Assembly: GCA_003565295.1 (NCBI GenBank)
Contig: PXCO01000228.1
Span: 1-33,239 of the forward strand
Length of the DNA: 33,239 bases
Source of the DNA: Cyclobacteriaceae bacterium
Lineage (GTDB): Bacteria > Bacteroidota > Bacteroidia > Cytophagales > Cyclobacteriaceae
Direction: 5' to 3'
This document shows, piece by piece, positions 26,288-33,063 of the stretch; within the stretch, counting starts at the first letter, position 1, and each line of letters begins with the position of its first letter. The notes beneath the pieces are model-generated. The model did not search any database. It saw only the letters and a list, made by a program, of their open reading frames with translations, and was not told the DNA's origin. Both the position numbers and the translations under genes were made by a program.

Positions 26288-26614
26288 AAGTTAATTTGGG
26301 TTTATATAAACTAATCATTGAGACAAATCAATTTGGTATACAGCATACAATGGATTTAGAGAAGGGAATCCACCATATCCTACTCCAAGATGAATGTTAG
26401 CAAAACACTTTTAATAGAATAAAATTCAAAATGTTAATTCAATCTATCACTGAAAGACAAAATTAAGCATTACCTTATCTCCACTTTCCAATGATAAAGA
26501 ATAATGGTTAAAATAAAAAAAAATATTGCCCAACCTTCGAAAAAATTTACGTGCCACCCTTTGTGAAGTTTAACTGGCAGCCTTCATTTTTTCCATTTAT
26601 ATTCATTCCTTCAA
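26288..26614. other. Divergent control region between susC and the PL22-like gene
   Basis: This 327-base AT-rich stretch has no gene. Near the susC side lies the palindrome at 26335-26349, and on the minus strand TTGATTTG (26334-26327) resembles the -7 element with one mismatch. No convincing -33 partner was found for either gene. An A-run (26516-26522) sits toward the plus-strand gene. Confidence 0.5.
26335..26349 (-). promoter_or_regulatory. Candidate operator upstream of susC
   Basis: Minus-strand TGTATGCTGTATACC, an imperfect palindrome (5 of 7 arm positions pair), matches 12 of 15 positions with the perfect palindrome TGTATACGGTATACA at 28866-28880. It lies about 48-62 bases upstream of the susC ATG, next to a possible -7 element, a good place for a repressor. 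The half-site GTATAC is of a kind bound by some GntR-type regulators; the regulator is not identified. Confidence 0.45.
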
Positions 26615-27952
26615 ATGTCATTTCGATTATCAATGCTGAAGTTCATGCTCCATCCATTTCCGGTCCTCCTTTTTTTATTCGGGTTTAGTATTCACCTATC
26701 TGCCCAAATAGGCACCCGCTTGCCTTCCGAAAAAGTAGTTAAAAAAGACCCGGTCACTGGGGTGGAACTCCATTTCTTGACCAGTACACCTGCCGGTGAC
26801 TCCAAAATTTATCCCACTCATCCGCAATGGACCTCGGATGGTGAATGGCTGGTCTTTAGAAGTAAAAGGATACCGGGTGAGGCCCTGGCGGTAAACGAGG
26901 AAAGTGGTGAAATAATACAAGTGACCGAAGGGGGGTACTTGGGTATGTTAACGCTTTCAAAAAAGAACATGACCCTCTATTACCTACAGAAAGCCGATGG
27001 GGGTGATGACCTACTTGTAAATGCAGTGGACCTGGCCTCCCTTTTCAAGGATAGTAGGAGAGGAAGCCTGAAAGATCGGGACAGTTACCTACGAACACAG
27101 GGAAGAATTCCCGGAGAATGGGCAAATGGGGCAGATATGGCATTGGACGCTACTGAAAGCCATATTTATTTTAAAACCTCCAAATCTTATGCCGCGGAAA
27201 ATGCCTCAGAAGGCATGAAAGTAGAGAAGAATTTTGGCCCCAGAAACATGGGCGCAGGGCCAGGGGCCATCGCCAAAATGAACCTGAGCAATGGGGAAAT
27301 CCAACATGTGGTAAGCGTTCCCTTCCAAGTGGGCCATGTGCAGACCAACCCCTGGGTTCCAGGGGAAATTGTTTTTTGCTGGGAAACTGGAGGTAAAGCG
27401 CCACAGCGAATGTGGACCGTGCAAGCTGATGGTTCTGGTCTAAAGCCCCTATTTCCGGAAAACGAGTTTGACTGGGTAACCCATGAGGCAGTCATCACCA
27501 AAGATGAGGTGGCTTTTGCCATTATGGGACATAGGCCTATTAGCCCCGCTGGTGTTAGCACCTCCACTACCGCAGAAAACCCGGGCCAGGAATCCGAATG
27601 GGGGCCTTCCGGTACCAGGGCAAGACCCACAGGGCTGGCCATCATCAATCTTCGGACTCATGAAATGAGGATAGAAGGGCAAACAGAAAGTGGCAGCGGG
27701 CTTTGGCATGTCCACGGTTCGCCAGATGGCAAGTGGGTGGTGGGTGATGACTTCGCCAGGAACCTATACCTTATTAATAGGAGGACCAAGGAATTGAAAT
27801 TAATTAGTTCAGGCCATAAAACCAGTGCTCAAGATCACCCCCACCCCACCTTTCACCCCGATGGGGACCGGTTCCAGATCCAATCGGCCATGCTCTCCAC
27901 TGATGATAAATCCATGAACATTTGCGTGGTGAGGATACCGGAGGATTGGTAA
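26615..27952 (+). CDS. Secreted oligogalacturonate lyase-like protein (PL22 type)
   Basis: A 445-residue exported propeller resembling oligogalacturonate lyases (PL22), which split short unsaturated galacturonides in a manganese-dependent way. Family-like segments are IYPTHPQWTSDGEWLVFRSKR, VGHVQTNPWVPGEIVFCWETGGKAPQRMW (His241), WVTHEAV (His290) and QDHPHPTFHPDG (Gln406, His408, His410), the last matching the metal-binding HxH of the family. A signal peptide is clear (ends HLSAQ); ATGs at 26615, 26633 and 26645 are all possible starts. Most characterised family members act in the cytoplasm, so the exported form is noteworthy. Divergent from susC and within reach of the same control region. 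It is possible that it is only a TolB-like propeller. Confidence 0.75.
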   Translation: MSFRLSMLKFMLHPFPVLLFLFGFSIHLSAQIGTRLPSEKVVKKDPVTGVELHFLTSTPAGDSKIYPTHPQWTSDGEWLVFRSKRIPGEALAVNEESGEIIQVTEGGYLGMLTLSKKNMTLYYLQKADGGDDLLVNAVDLASLFKDSRRGSLKDRDSYLRTQGRIPGEWANGADMALDATESHIYFKTSKSYAAENASEGMKVEKNFGPRNMGAGPGAIAKMNLSNGEIQHVVSVPFQVGHVQTNPWVPGEIVFCWETGGKAPQRMWTVQADGSGLKPLFPENEFDWVTHEAVITKDEVAFAIMGHRPISPAGVSTSTTAENPGQESEWGPSGTRARPTGLAIINLRTHEMRIEGQTESGSGLWHVHGSPDGKWVVGDDFARNLYLINRRTKELKLISSGHKTSAQDHPHPTFHPDGDRFQIQSAMLSTDDKSMNICVVRIPEDW

Positions 27953-27965
27953 AAGAGCGGTTTTA

Positions 27966-28310
27966 GGAACCATATAAGGCATATGAGGGAATATTAAGAG
28001 AGGGCCTATACCCTTATATATGCTTAAATGCCCCATATGGTTCAATCTCATCTTCTCCATCACAGGGGCGGTTTTGAACGGGATACCTAAAAATATTTTG
28101 GAACCATATAAGGCATATGAGGGCATATTAGAGGGGGCTTACACCCTTATATTTGCTTATATGCCCCATATGGTTTAATCTCATCTTCTCCATCACAGGG
28201 GCGGCTTTGAACGGGATACCTAAAAAATTTCTGGAACCATATAAGGCATATGAGGGCATATTAGAGGGGGCTTATACCCTTATTATTTGCTTAAATGCCT
28301 CATATGGTTC
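27966..28310. repeat. Three tandem 133-134 bp palindromic repeats
   Basis: Unit starts (GGAACCATATAAGGCATATG) lie at 27966, 28100 and 28233. Each unit opens with a 75-77 base stem-loop made by GAACCATAT and ATATGGTTC/T (hairpins 27967-28043, 28101-28176, 28234-28310), with inner GGCAT/ATGCC pairing. The remainder of units 1 and 2 is a shared spacer (ATCTCATCTTCTCCATCACAG...). The third unit stops after its hairpin. Some arm changes keep the pairing, others do not. The array fills the space between two converging genes and may serve as a bidirectional terminator or be a mobile palindromic element. Confidence 0.85.
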
Positions 28311-28351
28311 AAACCCTTTTAAATTTTCCCCTTCGGAGAATGGGTATATCC

Positions 28352-28846
28352 TTATTCTGTCCTTCGAAATTCCAACTGTACCCACCTTCCCCTGGCATAG
28401 GCAAACCCATCCCCTTCAGGCACCAACCCGTTGGAGGCATTATTGGCCTCCACCCTAATGATATCGCCCTTGTTCAAGGGAATATTCTTCCAGGTAGCCC
28501 TGTCCTCCTTAAAATCTACTCCCGTATAGAGGTGCTGGTAGTCGGCCACAAGCCGCCCCTGTACCCGGATTTTATAGCTGGGTTCCCCATCAAATTCCGT
28601 GAGGGTGACTAGGGTGAGGTCATAGTTCCCAGACGGGCCTTCAAACTCAGTTTGCACCGCCGCCCATTGGTCAGGGTATTGGATGGAATTAACCGCAAGG
28701 GCATCCCTACCCTTATCCCTGTAAAATGGGACAAAGCCGGGAACCTCGTCTAACTCCAAGTCGATGGCTTTGATGGTAAGATCCTGTGCATTTGCAGGGA
28801 AGACCAAAGCAATGGTAAAAAGAAGCAATATTAAATTTTTCCGCAT
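28352..28846 (-). CDS. Small secreted beta-rich protein of unknown function
   Basis: A 164-residue protein with a clean signal peptide (MRKNLILLLFTIALVFPANAQ) and a single domain of alternating strands and polar turns. Examples are QWAAVQTEFEGPSGNYDLTLVTLTEFDGEPSYKIRVQGRLV and DIIRVEANNASNGLVPEGDGFAYARGRWVQLEF. The pattern resembles carbohydrate-binding beta-sandwich modules, but no family can be assigned. It has a -7 match (28912-28905 on the minus strand) and a perfect 15-bp palindrome (28866-28880) in its leader, related to the one ahead of susC. This suggests it is made together with the pectin-type importer. A role as a glycan-binding accessory is inference. Confidence 0.75.
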   Translation of the reverse strand: MRKNLILLLFTIALVFPANAQDLTIKAIDLELDEVPGFVPFYRDKGRDALAVNSIQYPDQWAAVQTEFEGPSGNYDLTLVTLTEFDGEPSYKIRVQGRLVADYQHLYTGVDFKEDRATWKNIPLNKGDIIRVEANNASNGLVPEGDGFAYARGRWVQLEFRRTE

Positions 28847-28865
28847 GGCTATTAAGAGTAATTAA

Positions 28866-28880
28866 TGTATACGGTATACA
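28866..28880. promoter_or_regulatory. Perfect 15-bp palindromic operator candidate
   Basis: TGTATAC-G-GTATACA is an exact inverted repeat 20 bases upstream of the ATG at 28846. It lies downstream of TAGCTTTG (28912-28905 on the minus strand, an exact TAnnTTTG match), so a bound repressor would block early elongation. The related site before susC (12 of 15 identical) supports a shared regulator. Confidence 0.55.
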
Positions 28881-28929
28881 ATTTCTAATAAAAAATGCTT
28901 ATTTCAAAGCTAATTTTTCTATGGCCCAT

Positions 28930-28962
28930 AAAAAAAGCTATGAAACAAAGTCTCATAGCTTT
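28930..28962 (-). terminator. Rho-independent terminator of the tRNA-like gene
   Basis: Minus-strand AAAGCTATGA (28962-28953) pairs perfectly with TCATAGCTTT (28943-28934), loop of nine, followed by a run of T at 28936-28930. It lies about 32 bases beyond the 3' end of the tRNA-like sequence. Confidence 0.87.
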
Positions 28963-28993
28963 AGTCAATTAACTATAAACCCAAAATAACCTG

Positions 28994-29117
28994 CTGTAGG
29001 GGAAGGACTCGAACCTCCAAGGGGAAGTTAGGCGAATCACGAGCTCCATGATTGCTTTATGCTTGTCTCCCCACCCCCGAGACCGGAGGGCATGTTTGCC
29101 AATTTCATCACCCTACA
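28994..29117 (-). tRNA. tRNA-like RNA, class II shape, no recognisable anticodon
   Basis: The minus strand folds as a cloverleaf. The acceptor stem TGTAGGG/CCCTACA is a perfect 7 bp with discriminator G. Bases T-G at 8-9 precede a D-arm ATG-AAATTGGCAAA-CAT with GG in the loop. The T-arm is GGAGG-TTCGAGT-CCTTC with a canonical T-loop. The anticodon position holds a 5-bp stem CCCTC/GGGGG with loop CGGTCTC. Position 33 is G, not the near-invariant U, and shifting the stem does not restore it. The stem can even close to a 4-base loop. The variable region is about 54 nt, with an outer GGGGA/TCCCC stem and an inner AATCAT/GTGATT stem carrying a 7-base loop. CCA is not encoded. A strong promoter and terminator flank it. 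Either a non-decoding tRNA-like RNA or a decayed Leu/Ser-type tRNA. Confidence 0.6.
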
Positions 29118-29155
29118 TTCTGTAAGTAAAGACCGTTTGTCTTTGTTTGATGTTT

Positions 29156-29186
29156 CAAAGTTAACAACAGAAATTATTTATTCAAA
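29156..29186 (-). promoter_or_regulatory. Strong Bacteroidota promoter of the tRNA-like gene
   Basis: On the minus strand TTTG (29186-29183), exactly 19 bases, then TAACTTTG (29163-29156): a full match to the Bacteroidota consensus. Transcription should start near 29149, about 32 bases before the RNA's 5' end. The region upstream (29187-29300) is extremely AT-rich and holds no gene. Confidence 0.72.
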
Positions 29187-29320
29187 TATTTTCAACGAAA
29201 ATAATATAAATTTACATTATTTTTATTTTTATTGATTATATGTTAACAATATGGTAATAAACGAACTCATATTAGTTCCAAAAATTAGGAATTTTATAAT
29301 GGTAAAACCTAGTTAATCTA

Positions 29321-29835
29321 TTATTCATTAAGGGATTTTAATTTCCCTATTGCTTCTTCCCAAGATAATTTGGCTGATCTTAACAGAAATTCAGCCTGAG
29401 CCCATCTGTCTCCTTCTTCCACCTCTTGATTTTCTTGAATAAACGTGCGGGCATAATACACCCCTGAAGGCAACAGTTCAGGGGCAACACAGATAAAATC
29501 CCCGGGCTGGGCACTCCCTAAAAACTCTTCAAAGACCCTTCTCCACATTTCTTTGAAATGACCCATGCTAGCCGATAAGACAATGCCATGGATAATGTTG
29601 CTGTAGGAGTCTAGGATTGGTAGGCCAATAACGCTCCAAATCAAAACAACCGTCCAGCAATAAGCATGAAACCTTGAATAAGGCTCATTCATATCAATAC
29701 TTTTGATATTAAAGGTAATTATCAAAATAAAAATCGCCCTGAGAATAAATACCTCCAAAAAATCAAAGGAATTGTCAGGGCCATCAGTGTGCCAAGTCAA
29801 ATGATGGTTACCATCAACTCTAAAAGGAGCTTGGA
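29321..29835 (-). pseudogene. 5'-truncated TIM-barrel (sugar isomerase-like) gene remnant
   Basis: The frame is open from just after a TAA near 29836 to the stop at 29321, without a good start codon (a TTG at 29800 is the first possibility). Its upstream codons read FQAPFRVDGNHHLTWHTDGPDN, continuing IDMNEPYSRFHAYCW and later SMGHFKEMWRRVFEEFLGSAQPGDFICVAPELLPSGVYYAR. This looks like the C-terminal half of a cytoplasmic TIM-barrel protein of the sugar phosphate isomerase/epimerase type. The N-terminal half is absent upstream, where a separate regulator gene ends at 29997. Hydrophobic stretches (~19-35 from the TTG) look unlike a soluble barrel and suggest decay. I judge it a pseudogene; family assignment is from pattern memory only. 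Confidence 0.5.
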
Positions 29836-29996
29836 ATTAAATCGTTGAAACTTATTGCACACACAATTAATGCTATTTATCAGGTTTCAAGGTGAAAGTT
29901 ATCCGCGGTTCTACCTTCCCGTAGTATAGGGGCTAATCTGGCAATGGTAACGTCTAAAATGGGGTTGAATCAGCATGAATCACTATCAGGTGTACT

Positions 29997-31007
29997 TTAA
30001 AGCGTTTTTTTTGCCCTTTTATTTCCCGGTACTTTGTAAAAAGTCTTACCGAAATTTTCCTTGTAGCGAAGAGGGGTCATGCCGGTCAATTTCTTGAACA
30101 GGGTTCTAAAGGCTTTTGGGTCTGAGTACCCCACCTCATACAACACCTCATTGATCTGCTTATGCCCCATTTCCAGGGATTTTTTGGCAGCCTCTATCCT
30201 TACCCGCTGAATATATTCCAGAATGGTGTTCCCTGTGGCATTTTTAAATCGCCGCTCTACTGTCCTTTTGCCAAGGCAGGAATACTCACACAAGTCATCT
30301 ACTGAAAGTTTATGGGCATAATTCTCCTCAATGTAATGTTGGATTTCCAATACCCTTTGGTCCTTGTGGTTTTTTTGTCCCTGAAAAAGGATAAATGGGG
30401 ATTGAGAATTTCTCCCCACATCAATTTGGAAAATCTTTGAACAATAAATCGCCGTTTCTCTGTCCACCAATTTTTCTATTAGGTAGAGTACAAGGTTAGC
30501 TGAGGAAAGTGCTCCTCCCCCCGTATATATACCGTCTTCATCGGTAAGGAGTTTATCGGATAAGAGCCTGACCTTGGGGAAGGCCTTTCGGAAAGCCTCA
30601 GACGCCCGCCAGTGGGTCACACAGGCCTTCCCATCCAATAGACCAGTACCGGCCAGTAAAAATGCCCCCATGCAAAAACTTACCACCTGAGCTCCTTGGC
30701 TATACTGGGACCTTATCCACGGGTAAAACTCACTATTCAGCGATATTGCTTCAAGGAGATTTCCAGCCACTGGCGGAATGAGGATTAGATCAGTGTGTGG
30801 AACCTGCCGGATTAACTTATCCGACCTCACTACAAACCTTCCTTCTTGAAAGTTAACTTGAGGGGCTGCCCCAACCAAATCAATCTGGAAGGGGGGCGCT
30901 CCCTTCTTTGAACGTAGATATTCATTGGCCTCCATAAGACCTTGCCTAGGGGTCTCAAGTCCAAAAAGATTCCCATTTTGCAGCAATAAGATAGATACAT
31001 GCATCAT
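29997..31007 (-). CDS. GlxA-type transcription regulator (DJ-1/PfpI + AraC HTH)
   Basis: A 336-residue cytoplasmic regulator. Residues 1-~200 form a DJ-1/PfpI-like amidase-fold domain with the nucleophile-elbow segment VVSFCMGAFLLAGTGLLDG and the following VTHWRASEAFRKAFP and YTGGGALSSANLVLYLIE typical of the GlxA family. Residues ~228-325 are an AraC double helix-turn-helix (LSVDDLCEYSCLGKRTVERRFKNATGNTILEYIQRVRIEAAKKSLE and INEVLYEVGYSDPKAFRTLFKKLTGMTPLRYKENFG). The DJ-1 part in this family senses an unknown ligand and is probably not catalytic. MM at the start gives two equivalent starts. It diverges from the small HMA-like gene at 31184 and may control it. A link to the glycan genes cannot be shown. 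Confidence 0.9.
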   Translation of the reverse strand: MMHVSILLLQNGNLFGLETPRQGLMEANEYLRSKKGAPPFQIDLVGAAPQVNFQEGRFVVRSDKLIRQVPHTDLILIPPVAGNLLEAISLNSEFYPWIRSQYSQGAQVVSFCMGAFLLAGTGLLDGKACVTHWRASEAFRKAFPKVRLLSDKLLTDEDGIYTGGGALSSANLVLYLIEKLVDRETAIYCSKIFQIDVGRNSQSPFILFQGQKNHKDQRVLEIQHYIEENYAHKLSVDDLCEYSCLGKRTVERRFKNATGNTILEYIQRVRIEAAKKSLEMGHKQINEVLYEVGYSDPKAFRTLFKKLTGMTPLRYKENFGKTFYKVPGNKRAKKTL

Positions 31008-31183
31008 AAAAGCCGGTTTAGGAGTTAAAAATCATTCACATAAGCTACTTTAGCGCTTACCTCCCAACAAAGCTCATGCGTATGGTATTTAGTTCAAAAG
31101 TATAAAGAATTTGTCGCAAATGCCCTCGAATATGTCGCTTTTAACAACTTTTGCCCTTTTATTTTTCTTTTAATTTTACCACC

Positions 31184-31420
31184 ATGACAGGCCGCACTAT
31201 TTCAACACATATAGAGGTTTTCACAACGAATATTGAGCGAAGCAAAGATGCAAAACACGTCATTTCATTGTTGAAATCTAGATTTCCTCATGCATTTATA
31301 AACATAGACCTGGAGGATTGCGAAAGGGTATTACGATTTGAAAATACAGTAATCGACCAGGCTGAAATCCTGAACCTTGTGCAATCCACTGGTTTTAGCA
31401 TTTCCATAATGGAAGAATGA
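31184..31420 (+). CDS. Small HMA-like protein lacking CxxC
   Basis: A 78-residue protein from the ATG at 31184 (an upstream start at 31151 adds an unlikely MPFYFSFNFTT). The strand-helix-strand-helix-strand pattern is that of a ferredoxin-like heavy-metal-associated (HMA) domain: THIEVFTTNI, SKDAKHVISLLKSRF, AFINIDLEDCERVLRFEN, DQAEILNLVQSTG, FSISIMEE. The metal-binding CxxC loop is missing; only one Cys remains. So it is probably not a metal chaperone. Divergent from the GlxA-type regulator 176 bases away. Such small proteins are often hypothetical in Bacteroidota genomes. Function unknown. Confidence 0.6.
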   Translation: MTGRTISTHIEVFTTNIERSKDAKHVISLLKSRFPHAFINIDLEDCERVLRFENTVIDQAEILNLVQSTGFSISIMEE

Positions 31421-31562
31421 GCTTCCATTATGCCCACCCTATTAGGATTTAGCATATCGTGCTGGCAGATTACACCTTTTCTTTATGTTGCATTAAATTG
31501 GTAACTTTAGCTACTAGAAGCGAATTAAATAGTTACCTGGCAAGCTCAAAACCTTTAATTAG

Positions 31563-32564
31563 ATGCATTCAAAAATCCCTTTACTCGTGCTAATATGTTT
31601 AATTTTTGGTACCCAAATTTCGCTTTCCCAGCAAAGAAAAAGCCCCATTCGGGAAAATATACCTTTGGACTCCATTAGACTAAGCGATCCATTTATCCTG
31701 GCAGATAAGCAAAGTTCCACCTACTACATGACAGGTACAGGAGGATTGTTATGGAAAAGTCAGGATTTGAAAAAATGGACAGGGCCATTTTCAGTCACTG
31801 AAACGGACCCAAACTCCTGGATGGGTGAAAACCCTATGATTTGGGCAGCTGAATTGCACCATTACCAAGGCCAATATTATTATTTCGCCACCTTTACCAA
31901 CAGGGACGTACATATTGATACCGTAAAAGGAAATGTAATTGAACGAAGGGCATCTCATATCCTGGTAAGCGAAAATCCGGAAGGCCCCTATCTGCCAATG
32001 GAAGACCCAATATATCTACCCCCTGATAAGCCTACCCTCGATGGCACCTTTTGGGTAGACACAGATGGTAAGCCTTATATGGTGTACTGCTACGAATGGC
32101 TTCAAAACTGGGACGGTACCATAGAAAAAATAGAGCTTAAGCCCGACCTGAGTGGTTCCATAGGGGAAGGGGAAGTATTGTTCAGAGCAAGTGATTCCCC
32201 CTGGAGCCGGGAAAGAAACGATCAAGGTGATACCATTCCCAATAAGGTAACTGATGGGCCATGGCTTTTTCACACCCAATCCGGAAGGTTGGGAATGCTG
32301 TGGACAAGTTGGGTGTTCAGTGACTATACGCAAGGGGTGGCCTATTCCGAAAGCGGGACATTAGATGGGCCATGGGTGCATGAAAAGGAACCCATTACCC
32401 CTCCTAATCATGGGCATGGGATGATGTTCAAAACCTTTGAGGGAGAATTATTGATGGCAGTCCACAGCCATAGGGTAGGTGAAAACGGCAGGTATATACG
32501 TATTCCCACCCTTTTTGAGGTCGATGTTTCCGGGGATAGACTGGAAGTGTTAGGGGAATGGTGA
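31563..32564 (+). CDS. Secreted GH43-type glycoside hydrolase
   Basis: A 333-residue exported five-bladed propeller of the GH43/GH117-like clan. The signal peptide ends near ISLSQQ. The catalytic-base segment is IRLSDPFILAD (Asp42). WAAELHHYQGQYYYF corresponds to the WAPE.H...G.YY motif, and TLDGTFWVDTDGKPYMVY (Asp160) to the pKa-modulating Asp. KVTDGPWLF (Asp231) lies where many GH43 enzymes have a catalytic Glu (EGP). The Glu-to-Asp replacement may mark a particular subfamily or altered chemistry. Likely removes arabinose, xylose or galactose side chains from pectin-type polymers, in keeping with the PL11 and PL22-like genes. Converges with the DUF1640-like gene with only 14 bases between the stops. 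Confidence 0.82.
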   Translation: MHSKIPLLVLICLIFGTQISLSQQRKSPIRENIPLDSIRLSDPFILADKQSSTYYMTGTGGLLWKSQDLKKWTGPFSVTETDPNSWMGENPMIWAAELHHYQGQYYYFATFTNRDVHIDTVKGNVIERRASHILVSENPEGPYLPMEDPIYLPPDKPTLDGTFWVDTDGKPYMVYCYEWLQNWDGTIEKIELKPDLSGSIGEGEVLFRASDSPWSRERNDQGDTIPNKVTDGPWLFHTQSGRLGMLWTSWVFSDYTQGVAYSESGTLDGPWVHEKEPITPPNHGHGMMFKTFEGELLMAVHSHRVGENGRYIRIPTLFEVDVSGDRLEVLGEW

Positions 32565-32578
32565 GGAAGCTTAGGGGT

Positions 32579-32890
32579 TTACTTTATCCGTAAAGGCCAA
32601 GCAATAACCCCCAAACGGCATTGCGCCAAGTAGTTACTTTTTTGGAAGCTGGAACAATGATATGTTGTTTTACCCAAATATTTAAGGGCGGTGGCGATGA
32701 TACCATTGACAACCACGGCACCTACAATCCATTTGAGCAGCTCGAACTTGGCCCGGGAGACCACGAGCGCAACGTATTCCCGGGTCACTTGGGTTTCTTT
32801 CTGCTCCATCAAGATCTCGGCAAGGCCCTCGGCCAGCTCTTTAGTGAACTTAATCCGCTCCAGACGGGGTATCAGGTCTACCGCCTTCAT
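32579..32890 (-). CDS. Small DUF1640-like coiled/membrane protein
   Basis: The ATG at 32890 gives MKAVDLIPRLERIKFTKELAEGLAEILMEQKETQVTREYV, like the N-terminus of DUF1640 proteins. Next come a short segment and one membrane helix (AKFELLKWIVGAVVVNGIIATALKYLG). In the family a longer coiled coil normally separates these two parts, so this version is short. After the helix there are 30 residues (KTTYHCSSFQKSNYL...) unlike the usual ending, perhaps from a frameshift near the 3' end. An upstream ATG at 32959 is less likely, since the added residues look non-native. 103 residues from the chosen start. Function in bacteria unknown. Confidence 0.6.
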   Translation of the reverse strand: MKAVDLIPRLERIKFTKELAEGLAEILMEQKETQVTREYVALVVSRAKFELLKWIVGAVVVNGIIATALKYLGKTTYHCSSFQKSNYLAQCRLGVIAWPLRIK

Positions 32891-33063
32891 ATTATAAATA
32901 TAATGCTTTATTTGAGTCGCGAGGCATAAAAAATGTGCAACAAACATTGTTCGCTGCACACAAAAAGATGAAATTTTAAACTTTTTTATTCTTCCATTTT
33001 TGACATGGTTAAAATTATTGCGGAAATAGCAACTGCATTACAACCATTTTTATATCAATCAAA

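Noticed and set aside
27966-28310. CRISPR array
   Set aside because: Only three units of 133-134 bp, with spacer-like parts nearly identical between copies and no cas genes nearby.
31471-31509. TAACTTTA as -7 element for the GH43-type gene
   Set aside because: No TTTG or TTG at the required spacing; the match could be chance in AT-rich DNA.
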